Part shown: piece after piece, positions 47,766 to 60,035 of the stretch
How positions within the stretch are numbered: the first letter of the stretch is position 1
Layout of the letters: each line of letters starts with the position of its first letter
Source of the DNA: Hevea brasiliensis
Lineage: Eukaryota; Streptophyta; Magnoliopsida; Malpighiales; Euphorbiaceae
Length of the DNA: 64,000 nt
Direction of reading: 5' to 3'
NCBI RefSeq assembly: GCF_030052815.1
Contig: NC_079503.1
Span: 49,890,735-49,954,734 of the forward strand
Program-made: the position numbers and the translations under genes
Notes under the pieces: model-generated
Told to the model about the DNA's origin: nothing
The model's database searches: none
What the model saw: the letters and a program-made list of their open reading frames with translations, nothing else

Positions 47766-50700
47766 TGTAATACCCTCCCTGTAGCAACTCTGTACATTCT
47801 ACTGTTCTGGTGACCAGTGTCAGTCCAAATAGCAAGAACGTCCGGAAAAATATTTAAACTAAAGTGAGAAACCATAATTAACTCAAACATTAATAAGAAA
47901 AATTTAGGAAAAATTTTAGAAATAAAATACAACCAAGTTAAATGAGCCGGTGCCCTAGCGATGGGTAACCTATTGGGAAGTTGCGGTTCTCACAACTAGG
48001 AGCCCTAGACCCAGGGGAAAATTTATAAAATAATTTTTGGGACTCCAGAGAAGGGTCATTGAGGTTTCTATGGCATTAAAATGCCAAGAAAATGCTTAGA
48101 AAAATTTTTCAATCGGTATAGACAATTTTAGTCTGTTAAGCCAAACAGAGGGCTTCAGAAATGATTTTTGGCCGACTTGTCCAGTTAAGTAAATAATTTA
48201 TATGTCATAAAATATGAATAAATATTGCTAAAAATTGAATTGAAAATGGGTAGAAAAGAAAAGAAATGGAAATAAAATAAAACTCACATTTATGACATCA
48301 ACATGATGTCATAAATGAATGAAATTAAACCCTAACCAATGGGAATTAACCAAACCAATTAAAAGGAATAAATATCACAAAATGAGACAAAATAAATGAA
48401 AGAACATTTTGCTCATCTCCTTCAATTTCCGGCAGCCTCTTTTTCCCTCACTATCTCCATTAAAGCTTTCTCTTTTTCTTACTAAAACCTCATCCTTTAC
48501 ACCATAAAACCCCATCCTTACTTCACTAAAATTTATCCTCACATCCTAAATCACCTTTAGGCAGCCATTAGAGGGAGAAATCTTGAAGATTAACAAGCTC
48601 AAGTGGGAGCTTTAATAAGGTTAGTGTCCAATATCTTTCTCTCTCTTTAAATTCATTATTAGAAAGTTGATTCAATTTGAAATTTATAAGAAATTCAAAT
48701 GAAAACCTTTGATGTACTCACTTTATATTTTTGGCAGCCATGGATTTATTAGAGTTTTGATGATTTCTTTGGATTAAATGAGCATATAAGCTGCCCTTGA
48801 TATGAACTTAACATTTAGCACATTGAATTGTAAGTTAATGGAAGAGTAAAGAAATTGAGAATTTAGGGTTTTGAGCAAATTGGAGTTTTGCTCCTATAAT
48901 GGTGTAGGAACATTTTAATGGTCAATTAGTGACCATTTGGTAAGTTTTAAACTTAATATGAAGTGAATTGAGTCATTGAATGTTGGAAAGGATAGGTTGC
49001 CTTGAGTGCCCTGCAGGTCTGGATGTGAGTCCAGCAGGTTTGGGTAGCTATAACTTGGATTGTGCAGGTTCAATTGGTGCAAGGCTAATTGGACATGAAA
49101 CTAGATACATAATGGCCACTTTGGTGAAGAAACTCTGCCCCGAAAACCAAACCAAGTTGACCTAAAAATTGCCCTAATCCGGGTGACTTGCATTCTGCCT
49201 GGGCAAAATGACCAAACGAACAGTGTTTATTCATTTAGTCATAACTCAGTATAGAAAGGTCCAATTGACCTGAAATTTTACCATTAGAAAGTTGAGACAT
49301 ATACCTACAACTTTCATGGAGAACATAAATCCAAATTCTGAACATAACCTAGTCAAATTGCCAACCAAACTTAGGTTACCAAATCTGGCAGAACCAGTTT
49401 TGCCCAGAATTTTGGATTCTGTCCAATCCAGCCAGTTATGGTGTTTAGGCCATAACTTAAGTTACAAAACTCCAAATGGAGTGATTCAAAAAAAGAAATG
49501 TAACTAGAAAAAATAAGGAACAACTTTCATGAAGACAATTTTGACAAATTCCTACTGTATAAATGACCAATGGAATAGTAAATATTAGGATTGAAATCTG
49601 AAAATTTTGACTAACACTAAGCTTAGAAATGGTATTGGCAACCAATACTAACAATTTTAAAATGAAAAATGTGGTATGTTGGGAGTATTAGAACCAATGT
49701 ACCTATTGTCTATGCAAAAGTCAACATTTTAGTTGACTAATGAAATAAATAGTAACACCTAAACTTAAATTTCAAGAATTGTACAATTTAAAAGTGTAAC
49801 ATGCCCTAATAAACCTAGCAAGATTGGTTTGGATAGGTTAGCATGCCAATAGGGTTCAGTTAGCAGTACTACACATGGCATTATGTCATTCTGTGGTTTT
49901 ATGGCTTTTAGCCATTCTGACATTGTGTTGATACTTGGCCTTGTGACTAATATTATTACAGCTTATTTGCTATTCTGTTGCACACTGGGAGATGCATATG
50001 TGACCGATGGTGTGATGGCCTGAGGTACTAGATACCCAGTGCCAGTTTACCCATTTATCCAGTCCAGTCACCCAGTATAGGTTAATTGGGCAACCAAAAA
50101 TGAAAGTGAATAAATTTAATGAAATTATGAATATAACAAGTACAAAATAAATAATATTACCAATAATGATCGAAAAATTGTCTGCATAAAACTTCAGAAC
50201 ATGTACCGCATATTTATTTTTTGTTATTTCTTTTTATTTTATTATTGGCACCACTAAGCATTATTGCTTAGAGCGTTGCTTTTTGCCACGCGTAGGTTTT
50301 GGAGAGACCGACCTAGAGCCCAGTAGACCACAGACTGGGTGAGACGTTCTGCAGCTCTACATAGTGTCCTTGTCACCTCACCATCATCAGTGCATTGGTA
50401 GGACACTAGGTTTTATTTTGATATTTTGTAATTAACTTTTATTTTCTCATGTGAAATTGAGACTCATCTAATGTATTTTGTTATCAATGTAAATAGTGGA
50501 AATTATGTTTATGAATGAAAAAGTGAATATTTATTTATGATTTGTACATGTATACCCTATGAAATGAATGAATGAGAATTGGGAGTATATTTGAGAAATA
50601 TTAAGATTTTGTTGATGAAATGGAGTTTGGGATTGATTGAGAATTTTGGAAGTGTTTTTCTCAGGTTCCGAAGAACTGTTTTCTCCATTTTTAGCCGGTA

Positions 50701-50913
50701 CTCTGCTGGATTTTCTATAAAATTTGCGGAACTTCAAATAAATTTATGATTTTAATAAATGACTTCGATGAATGATATTTCACGAATTATTCTTCATAAT
50801 TATGAAAGAAATAAATTAGGAAGGATAAAAATGATTGAAATAAAATAGGGTGTTCCGGTACACTGTGTGACATACTTACTTGGCTATACTGTAGATGGGT
50901 AAGGGGCGTCACA
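47766..50913 (+). mobile_element. Element A 3' LTR (complete)
   Basis: 3148 bp, TGTAATACCCTCC to GGGGCGTCACA. It has the same elements as the 5' LTR: the GACATCA palindrome near 48285-48320 with following CCAAT, a GTTGAC/GTCAAC pair near 49730, and the ACTAAGCA..TGCTTAG hairpin at 50253-50271. Short ORFs (48980, 49292, 50531 minus) lie in LTR sequence and are not genes. Right flank AATTC is the likely target-site copy; the left one is lost. Confidence 0.92.
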
Positions 50914-52844
50914 AATTCTATCTAAAAAGTGACATGAGAATTGACCAAATCCGGATTAGTGACTTTGCAAACCAGAAAATTGACCATTTGGACAGCAGTC
51001 TGTGTTTTGGCCATAACTCACTCAAAACAGGTCCAAATGACCTGAAATTTATACCATGGATAGCTTAGACATAGAGCTACAACTCTTACGAAGACACCAA
51101 AACCCAGAAAAGACCATAAGCAAGTTAAAATGCTTGCACAATTTCGGGTATAAAAACTGCCAGAATCGAAAATGACCTAAAAATGACCTAAGTTTGCCAT
51201 TTTAGCGCAATCTGTCCAGCAATAGTAAAATGACCATAACTTGGTCTAGTAAACTCCAAATGACCTAAAATTTATGATAAAAGTTCACTAAGACATAGAC
51301 CTACAAGTTTGTAATTCAGGCTAGAACTTGAAAATCGAGGAAACTAGGTCATTCGGTTAGGTCAAAATATCATACCGAAATCCGATAAATTGCAATAAAA
51401 TACAATACACTTGAAAATGAATTTGGTAACATGTATCAACACTAAAGGATTATAAAATGTGACATATTGTTAACATTAAAATTTATTCCCCTAGAGTGCA
51501 TCAAAGGTTAACATTATAGGTTGACTAAAGAAAGCAATAGTATTAAATAAATTAATTATTAAACCTTATTGTTAGAGACAATTTAACTGAGTTCTGAAAT
51601 ACTTCAAATTGTGTGTTTTAGTTAGCAAAGACTCAGAGAAGGAGAAGGAACCACTGAGTCAGGGCTAATAGGCATTTATTAGAGGTTTGTGCACAATAGT
51701 TATTTCTTTTGAATTTTTAATTGAAATAAATTATGACAATTTGTATGTTATTGCTTAAATTGTAAAAAATTTGTTTGAATGATATTTGATGGATACTTAT
51801 TGTTTGAAAAATATTACAAATGGTTTGAAACCATAGCTTTCATGTATATTGATTGAATTCCTCGCTAGCTTGTCTAGTGGGACGAATTGGTTTTTAATTC
51901 CCTCTCTGACTGAAGTGTTGAGGTGTGTGTCAGTTGAGGACGAATAGGATGAGTACTCATATAATTGCTAGCTAGCTATGTTATTCCTCACTAGCCATCG
52001 GCTTTTGGGACAAATTGGACTTTGGAAACATGATTAAGCTGTGTGTGTGATTTATTAATATTTATTGTGATATTGTGAAATGGAGTTTAATTCTTTATGA
52101 CATTCACTGTCTTTTGAATTCAACTATGATTTTAAGTATCCACAGTTCATATGATTTATGGTTTATGGTTTTAAATTGTATTTTCTTAATGTTGTGTACC
52201 ACTGAGACATTGGCTCAGCGATAGCTTTTTCATTCTTTATCGAGTAGGCAGACAGACGAGCGTGAGTAGTAAATTTGTTTGTTCTACATTTTGAGATTTC
52301 GCCGGGTATATTGAGTATACCATATTTTTGTAATTTTTGTTATAATGTATGTGCACTTTATGTATATATTGTACTGGTCTTGAGCAGTTATAAAGTAAAA
52401 TTGTAAATTATTTTGGCCTGTAAAAATATTGTGACATATTTCTCTTATCTCAGCTTTTGGAAACACTGGAAAATTGATGTTGAATTGAGTTTGACAAATG
52501 TTGAGAAATTAATTTGTGTTGAACCATACTGAAGTTGGGATTGAATAAATATATTGGAAGTGTTTTTACAGGTTTTTGAAGAACTGTTTTATTCAAAATA
52601 TAGATGGCACTCTGCCAAAATTTTTATAGAAATTACTGATCTCATATTTGTTATTTGGTTTCACTTCAGTTAAAAAAAAATTTTTTAACACCTGTCAAAA
52701 GTGCTCACCACTATAAAAATAAATAAGAAAATATTTAAAATCCCTTGTAGTGTATTTAATAGGTTATTAGTAGACGAAGTTTAGTAATTCATTAGGTATA
52801 CTATGGGATCATGTTATGCCTTACGGGGGGGGTAGGGTGTGACA
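50914..52844 (+). mobile_element. Element E 5' LTR, 3' part
   Basis: Begins inside the LTR (AATTCTATCTAAAAAGTG, as at 59343) and ends GGTAGGGTGTGACA. Contains repeated GGCCATAACT..GACCTGAAATTTATA modules and the basal stem-loop at 52200-52235. The minus-strand ORFs at 52284 and 52821 are not genes. Confidence 0.88.
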
Positions 52845-52852
52845 TGTTTTAG

Positions 52853-52864
52853 TGGCATCAGAGC
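52853..52864 (+). other. Element E primer binding site
   Basis: TGGCATCAGAGC, one mismatch to the initiator tRNA-Met complement, eight bases from the LTR end. Confidence 0.85.
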
Positions 52865-53033
52865 TAGTCTTTAAATTTTGTTTTAACCTGTAATTTGAAT
52901 ATTCTTTCTTCATAGTACAACTACTCAATGTCATGGTTTGATACATACAGTACATTACATTATAAATATGCACTAACGGGAGGAAATCTCCTTGTGTTAT
53001 TTGTTCAGGAGGTGTAATATCCTCTAATTGACT

Positions 53034-54213
53034 ATGGAAGAAGGGGATCATTCAGTCAATCAATCAATAGAGGTTGAGGTACAAGGGGAAGCCCCAACCC
53101 TTCACAATGTGAGTGGATCCGCCGCACCAGTCCCCTCAGGACCGCAGTTCCCTACTCAGTTTGCTTAGGAGATGGCTGCAATTTTCCAACAGATGGTTGG
53201 TAACATGCCTACTCAAGTCCCACTACAGACACCAGTGGTTCAACCACAGCCTTCAGCTAAGCAGTATGACAAGCTGATTAAATATGGGGCTACTGAGTTC
53301 AAGGGGACAGTAGATCCACTAGAGGCAGAACAATGGTTGGAGAGAATGGATAGGGTGTTCAAGAAACTACACTGTACAGAGGAGCTCATATTTGAGTATT
53401 CAGTGTCACTACTACAGGGAGATGCATATGACTGGTGGAAAACCATTCCTCATAGTTTGGTGGAACCTCCAGTGCTAACATGGGATGACTTTCTTCGAGA
53501 GTTCAGACAAAAATATGTCCTAGATGCCTATATAGACCAGAAGCTACAAAAGTTCTTAAGTCTAAAACAGGGAAGTAGATCAGTGGCAAAATATGAAAGG
53601 GAGTTTTCCTGCCTGAGCCACTATGCTGGAGTCTCCTTTCTACCAGCAGGGAAAGATGCAAAAGGTTTGAAACCGGCTTGAAGCTCAGTCTCAGATTATA
53701 AGTGGTCGGATTCAAACATACTAACTTCTCTGAGCTTATTTCTCAAGCACTTGAATTAGAGAGAATTGAGTCAGAAGTGGCCCCAGAGAAAAAGAAAACA
53801 GAGAAGACAGAAAAAGAAAAAGAGGGGAAGTTAGTAGATCAGAGTTCCAGTGGTCCTACTGGGAAGAGAAAGAACTTTGGGGGACACAACAGAGGTGGTA
53901 AAAAGTCTAATAGGGGAAGATTTTCAGGACAGAGACCTCCTCCATCTGGTCAGCAGACTACCAGAAGTTCCTGCCCTCCCAGCTAATGTGAAATTTGTGG
54001 TAGAAATCATGGTGGGGTATGCTACAAGGCCACAGGAGCCTGTTATAACTGCGGAGGCATAGGACACTTTGCTAAAGACTGCACTAGTGTCCGTAGAGTT
54101 GGGCCACCTCCTACTACTGTAGAAGGGTCAATTCAGAATCCTGCCACCAGAGGTTCACAACCACCTAGCAGAGGTAGAGGCAGGGGTAGAGGTAGTCCAG
54201 TAGGTAGCCAAGA
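53034..54213 (+). pseudogene. Element E gag
   Basis: ATG at 53034 (MEEGDHSVNQS). Met/Gln-rich segment (MAAIFQQMVGN), then the retrotransposon gag domain YGATEFKG..WLERMDRVFKKLHC..LLQGDAYDWWKTIP..WDDFLREFRQKYV..YEREFSCLSHYAG. TAG at 53166-53168 near the start, and a frameshift near 53640. It continues in another frame from 53702 (VGFKHTNFSELISQALELERIE), a Lys/Glu-rich then Gly/Arg-rich tail, a TAA near 53984, and a zinc knuckle CYNCGGIGHFAKDC (CX2CX4HX4C, 54041-54082). An Arg/Gly repeat (SRGRGRGRGSP) precedes protease. Relative of B's gag, distinct from A's. Confidence 0.9.
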
Positions 54214-54217
54214 CATA

Positions 54218-55040
54218 GTGAATCAGTCAGAGCAAGGCAATGCTTCAGTCAGAGTCTACGCAATGAGACAGAGAGAAGAGGCTGAGACATCTGATATTGT
54301 GGCTGGTACCTTCTCAACTTTTAATCAAGATGTGTTTGTGTTATTTGATCCGGGTTCTACCCACTCCTATGTGAGTGCTAACATCATTGATTGCATTGCT
54401 GTTCCATGTACAAAAATGAACTTTGAGGTGCTAGTAACAAGTCCGCTAGGACAAGAGGTCAGGGTCAATAAAATGTATAGGGATTGTCCTTTGGTGATCC
54501 AAGGACATACTTTTCTGTCTGATCTCTTTGAAATGCCCTTCAGAGATTATGATATCATTTTGGGCATGGATTGGTTAGCCAGGCATCACGCCATGATTGA
54601 CTGTAGACTGAAGATAGTGACTTTTGGTCACCCTCAGTATACTGATGTGGTAATACATGGGGAGAGGCAGCTATTGCCATCAAACATCATTTCGGCTGCA
54701 CTAGCTAGAAAAATGATAAGAAAGGGTTCTGAAGCATACTTAGCACATGTGGTAGACACCCAAGTGGGGAGCCCAGCATTGAGGGACATCACTATAGTAT
54801 ATGACTTTCTAGATGTGTTTTCTAATGAATTGCCAGGATTACCTCCAGAAAGAGAAGTGTAGTTTGAGATTAATGTTATGCCTGGTGTGGATCCAATCTC
54901 CATAACACTATACAGAATGGCACCAGCAGAATTGAAGGAGTTAAAGGTACAGTTGCAAGAACTACTTGAAAAGGGCTTCATCCACCCTAGTGTGTCACCT
55001 TGGGGAGTGCCAGTATTATTTATTAAGAAGAAAGATGGCA
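54218..55040 (+). pseudogene. Element E protease and RT N-terminus
   Basis: MRQREEAETSDIVAGTF, then the retropepsin active site VLFDPGSTHSYVS with Asp intact, the ILGMDWLARHHAMIDC segment and the linker DVFSNELPGLPPEREV. A TAG at 54860-54862 falls where a Gln or Glu codon is expected. The frame runs on through [23 protein letters not shown] and VLFIKKKDG to a one-base shift at about 55040. It shares its reading frame with the distal part of gag, so gag and pol were one ORF, as is usual in this lineage. Confidence 0.9.
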
Positions 55041-55041
55041 T

Positions 55042-56034
55042 TTCTGCTTATGTATTGACTATCGGCAGTTGAATAAGGTGACAATAAAGAACAGATATCC
55101 ATTACCTCGCATTGATGATCTGTTTGATCAGTTAAAGGGTGCAGCTGTGTTTTCCAAAATTGATTTGCGATCTGGTTATCATTAGTTGAAAGTGCAAGAG
55201 CAAAGTATTCTAAAAACTACTTTCAGAACTCGATATGGACACTATGAGTTTCTGGTAATGCCATTTGAGTTAACTAATGCTCCAGCTGCTTTTATGGATA
55301 TGATGAATACTATCTTCAGATTATATCTTGACCAATTTATGGTGGTGTTTATTGATGATATTTTGATATATTCGAAGGATACAGAGGAGAATAATAGACA
55401 TCTGCGGATTATGCTGCAGACTTTGAGCGAGAAACAGCTATACGCCAAATTATCGAAATGTGAATTTTAGCTGAAAGAAATCTCTTTCTTCGGACATGTT
55501 GTGTCAGCTGAAGGGATCAAGGTAGATTCCAGCAAGGTAGAAGCTATCCTTAATTGAAAGCCACCTAGGAATATCACAGAAATTCACAATTTTCTGGGTT
55601 TAGCTGGATATTACCATCGATTTGTGAAAGGGTTTTCTATTTTAGCTTCTCTACTGACCAAGCTGCTTCGGAAAGATATAAAATTTCAGTGGACAGATAA
55701 ATGCCGATAGAGTTTTGATGAGTTGAAGAGGTGTTTGAATGAAGCTCCAGTCCTTACTTTACCTACACTGGGTAAAGAATACACAGTTTATAGTGATACT
55801 TCTCACAATGGGTTAGGCTGTGTATTGATGCAAGATCAGAATGTCATTGCTTATGTATCACGCCAACTGAAACTGCATGAGAGGAACTATCCGACACATG
55901 ACTTGGAGCTAACAGCTATTATTTTTGCTCTGAAGATCTGGAGACACTACTTGTATGGGGAGAAATGCTACATTTACACAGATCACAAGAGCTTGAAGTA
56001 CTTGGGCACCCAGAAGGAATTGAATTTGAGGTAG
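55042..56034 (+). pseudogene. Element E reverse transcriptase and RNase H
   Basis: Frame from [12 protein letters not shown] motifs in order: [48 protein letters not shown], and the catalytic [12 protein letters not shown], all present; then the thumb region [15 protein letters not shown]. RNase [12 protein letters not shown] (Asp), LELTAI (Glu), YTDHKSLKY (Asp). Stops at 55183, 55468, 55556, 55708 and 56032 replace codons conserved as Gln or Trp; each is one transition. Unlike A, the active-site core is not deleted. Confidence 0.9.
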
Positions 56035-57655
56035 AGGAGATGGTTAGAACTAATTAAAAACTATGATTGCTTAATAGACTATCAGCCAGGGAAAGCAAAT
56101 GTGGTGGCTGACGCCTTAAGTCGCAAGACTATGACAAGTCTCAGAGTTTCTCCTTTGTCCATGGTAGATGAGTTAAAAGCACAAAATGCCAGTTTAGAGA
56201 TTGATGATGAGGGACAGACAGTAGTTGCATGGCATGTACAGCCAGTGTTGATTGATCAGATCAGAGTGGCTGCTTAGAATGATGAAAAATATCATAAGCT
56301 ATTGAAAGAAGTCTAGCAGGACAAGAAACCTGAATTCTCTGTGAGAGATGATGGTTTACTACTACATCAGGGCAGAATGTGTGTTCCTAATGATGTGGAA
56401 TTGAGACAGACCACTATGAAGGAAGCACATGAGTCTCCTTTTGCTATGCACCCTGGTGGAACGAAAATGTACAGAGGGCTGAAAGAGCATTACTGGTGGA
56501 TGGGTATGAAGAGGGATGTAGCTGATTTTATCTCCAAATGCCTAACTTATCAATAAGTGAAGGCAGAACATCAAGTTCCAGCTGGTTTGTTACATCTATT
56601 GCCAGTACCAAAGTGGAAATGAGAACAGATAATTATGGATTTTGTGATGGGACTTCCGAGGACACAGAATAGTCATAATGCAGTATGGGTTATAGTTGAC
56701 AGACTGACCAAGTCTGCTCACTTTCTGCCAGTCTGGATGGACTATAGCTTAGAAAGATTGGCCAGATTGTGCATAGATGAGATTGTAAGGCTGCATGGAG
56801 TGCCAGTATCGATTGTATCAGACAGAGATCCTAGGCTCACTTCTAGATTTTGGAGTAGTCTTCAAAGAGCCCTAGGAACTAGATTGAACTTCAGCACGGC
56901 ATTCCACCCACAGATAGATGGCCAGTCTGAGAGGGTAATTCAGATTTTAGAGGATATGCTACGAGCTTGTGTGATTGAGTTTGAAGGTAGTTGGGATACA
57001 GACTTGCCTTTGATTGAGTTTGCTTATAACAACAGCTACCAATCAAGCATTGGGAAGCCTCCATATGAAGCTTTGTATGGCAGAAAGTGCAAAACTCTCC
57101 TATATTGGAATGAAGTAGGTGAAAGAAAGTTGATTGGGCCAGAAATTATTCAGCAGACAGAGAAAAAGATTAGATTGATCAGAGATCAACTCAAGGCTAC
57201 ATCAGACCGTCAGAAGTCCTATATTGATTTGAAAAGAAGAGATATTGAATATGCAGTAGGTGATAAGGTATTCCTCAAAGTTTCTCCTTGGAAGAGGATT
57301 ATGAGATTTAACAGAAAGGGGTCCTTGCTTTATCGGACCAGATGAGGTTCTAGAAAGAGTGAGTCCTTTGGCATATCGGTTGGCATTACCTCCAGAGCTA
57401 GAAAGGATACACAGTGTCTTCCATGTGTCCATGTTAAGGAGGTACAGATTTGACCCATCTTATGTTCTATCAGTTGAAGAGATTGAGGTAAATCCAGAAC
57501 TTTCATATGAAGAAGAACCTATAGAGATTCTGGCATATGAGGTAAAGCAGCTAAGGAATAAGCAGATACCCTTGGTTAAAGTGTTGTGGAACCATCATTC
57601 AAGTCAGGAAGCTACTTGGGAATGTGAAGAGGACATGAGGAGACAGCACCCATAG
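56035..57655 (+). pseudogene. Element E integrase and chromodomain
   Basis: RNase H tail, [13 protein letters not shown], then integrase HHCC: AHESPFAMHPGGTKMYRGLKEHYWW..KCLTYQ, where the second Cys is Tyr (TGT-to-TAT), which would damage zinc binding. Core: MDFVMGLP (Asp), VIVDRLTKSAHFLP, SIVSDRDPRLTSRFW (Asp), [15 protein letters not shown] (Glu) with no intron. Stops near 56276, 56314, 56555 and 56620. A frameshift at about 57320-57345, in the GPY/F region, moves to the frame 57359-57655, which holds LALPPELERIHSVFHVSMLRRY and the chromodomain VKVLWNHHSSQEATWE. ORF end TAG at 57653-57655, probably CAG originally. Confidence 0.9.
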
Positions 57656-57703
57656 CTGTTCAGAGACCGATGCTAGGTAAAATTTTAAGACGAAATTTAT
57701 TTT

Positions 57704-57717
57704 AAGGGGGGGAGAAT
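57704..57717 (+). other. Element E polypurine tract
   Basis: AAGGGGGGGAGAAT immediately before TGTAATACCCC. Confidence 0.85.
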
Positions 57718-60035
57718 TGTAATACCCCTATGTTCGGTAGTGCGTTCTACTGTTCCGATGATCAGTGTCTATCCGGACAGCTAGAATACCTAGAATTATA
57801 CTTAAATATTAGCGATGAGATATAAAATAATGAAATACACTAGAAAAAAAATGCAAGAAAAATAAAGGAAAAACAAGAGCAATGAAATGTAACTAAGTTA
57901 AACGAGCCAAAAACCATAGCGATGGGTGACTACATCAGGAAGTTGCGGCAAGGACTGTTGACTAGCCCTAGACCATGGGGAACTCTGGGAAATATTTTTA
58001 AGACTTAAATAAACATCTATTAAAGTATAAATGACATAGAAAATATCAAAGAAAAATTAATTAATTAGTACAAGAAAAAAATGAGAAATCGAGAAAATGG
58101 CAAAAATCGGTGTTACCGAAAAATCAGGAATACAACCCGAATAAGGGTATTTTGGTCATTTGACACCTAGAATTGCCTTTTGACCTAAATTTCCATTAAA
58201 AATAAATAATATTAAGCTTTGAAAATACCATGAAAATTAAAATTATGATACATTATAGAAAAAGTAAAAGAAATGAGGTAAAATGTGGGAATTGTGAAAC
58301 TTGAGATTATTAACTCTTAAATAATAGTTAGTACTCCACTAACTCATGTTATATGACACATATGTAAGCCATTTAGGACAAATTTCTTCCACTAACTCCA
58401 TCTTCATCTTCTACCTTTTCTCCAAGCAGAACCAAGCTCTCAAATTGTCATCCATGGCCGCCCACCTTTCAAACTTCCATGCACTCCTCATTTAGCCATT
58501 GTTTCCACTAGAGCTCTTCATTAAAGTTGGAGTATACACCTTGGGCAGCAGTTTGGGAGCAAGAAGAGAGAGATTTGCAGAGGTTTGACAAGTTCCACTT
58601 GGGGTACATGTCCATTTCTTCATCTTTTCTTCATTAAAGCTTGTGTGGGTATTGTGGTGAGTTGATTTATGGAAGAAAAGTTGAAGTTTGGTGAGTTAGG
58701 ATGATATTACATTTCGAAAGCCATGGTAGTTCAATATGTTTAACTTGTTTCTACATGTAAGTGGTAGTTTGAGATGTTGAATTAAGTATTTAAATGTATT
58801 TGAGTTGATTTCCATGTATAAAGTTTGATTTGTAAGTTTGAAAAGTTAAAATGGAAAGCTTGATGTATGTGTTTTACTTTGGCAGCCTCATAGTGAAGAT
58901 TGGTAATGTTTAAGTTCATGAAAAGTGGTTGAATTATGGTACAAAAAAATGGCAGCATATGTATATGAAATAGTGGTGATAATGTATGTAATTTGGTAGT
59001 GTAAATTATATGTATTGGTTAGGAGTATTATGTGGAAAATTGTTTAGAATTGGATATTGTAAATTATGAGTTGTATTTGGTGTATGTAAGCTCATAGTAT
59101 TCTGCCAAGAGTTGCTAGAATATAAACTATTGAATAAGTATGGTATGGTACAAGTGCAGAATGGTTTGGGAAGTAAAGATGCATTTGTTGAATGTGTATT
59201 TGGATTGATGCTTTTAAAATGTGTTAAGGGCAGTATATGTTTTAGGCTATAAATAGAATTGTGTGCCTCCAATTAGTATGATGCCAATTAGAGGTGAAAC
59301 TAGACACAAAATGTGCCAACTTTCATGGAGAAAGCCTACCTAAATTCTGTCCAAAAAGTGACATGAGAATTGACTAAATCCGGATTAGTGACTTTGCAAA
59401 CCTGAAAATTGACCATTTGGACAATAGCTAGTGTTTTGGCCATAACTCACTCAAAAGAGGTCCAAATGACCTAAAATTTATACCATGGATAGCTTAGACA
59501 TAGAGCTACAACTCTTATGAAGACACCAAAACCCAGAAATGACCATAAGCAAGTCAAAATGCTTGCACAAGTTCAGGTATAAAAACTGCCAGAATCGGAA
59601 ATGACATTAAAATGATCTAAGTTTGCCATTTTAGTGCAATCTGTCCACCAATAGTAAAATGACCATAACTTGGTCTAATAAACTCCAAATGACCTAAAAT
59701 TTGTGACAAAAGTTCACTAAGACATAGACCTACAAGTTTGTAATTCGGATCAGAACCCGAAAACTGAGGAAACTAGGTCATCCAGTTAGGTCAAAATAGC
59801 ATACTGAAATAAGATAAATTGCAATAAAATGCAATACACTTGAAAATGAATTTGGTAACAAGTATCAACACTAAAGGACTATAAAATGTGACATATTGGT
59901 AAAATTAAAATTTATTCCCCTAGAGTGCATTAAAGGTCAACATTATAAGTTGACTAAAGAAAGCAATAGTATTAAATAAATTAATTATTGAACCTTATTA
60001 TTAGAGACCATTTAACTGAGTTCTGAAACACTTCA
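57718..60035 (+). mobile_element. Element E 3' LTR (truncated by C2)
   Basis: 2318 bp from TGTAATACCCCTATG to GAAACACTTCA. Its last 0.7 kb matches 50914-51604. The 5' two-thirds has no second copy in the window. The minus-strand ORF at 59006-59272 has no domain. C2 starts at 60036; CTTCA (60031-60035) is its probable target-site copy. Confidence 0.9.

Larger units (their letters stand above)
26347..50913 (+). mobile_element. Element A: Tekay-type gypsy retrotransposon, defective, with nested insertions
   Basis: 5' LTR 26347-29475, internal region 29476-47765, 3' LTR 47766-50913. Removing the insertions at 30687-40567 and 41403-45104 with their duplicated sites leaves about 11 kb. Order is gag, protease, RT, RNase H, integrase, chromodomain. 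It is inserted in the 5' LTR of element E: sequence after 50913 (AATTCTATCTAAAAAGTG) continues E's LTR as seen at 59343. The left target-site copy is lost with the first 45 bp or so of the 5' LTR. It is non-functional: many stops, at least three frameshifts and a deleted RT active site. Confidence 0.9.
50914..60035 (+). mobile_element. Element E: Tekay-type gypsy retrotransposon, defective
   Basis: Host element for A and C2. 5' LTR 3' part 50914-52844, internal 52845-57717, 3' LTR 57718-60035 (cut by C2). The overlap 50914-51604 / 59343-60035 shows that the two LTR parts belong to the same LTR of about 3.55 kb. The first 1.6 kb or so of the 5' LTR are not next to A's left end; they were lost or moved when the A/D junction formed. 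Gag-pol is nearly full length with many stops. Confidence 0.88.

Noticed and set aside
58381..58640. Possible host exon near CCATCTTCATCTTCTACC..CATGGCCGCCCACC
   Set aside because: It lies within E's 3' LTR, at the place where other families have the leader region; no sustained reading frame.
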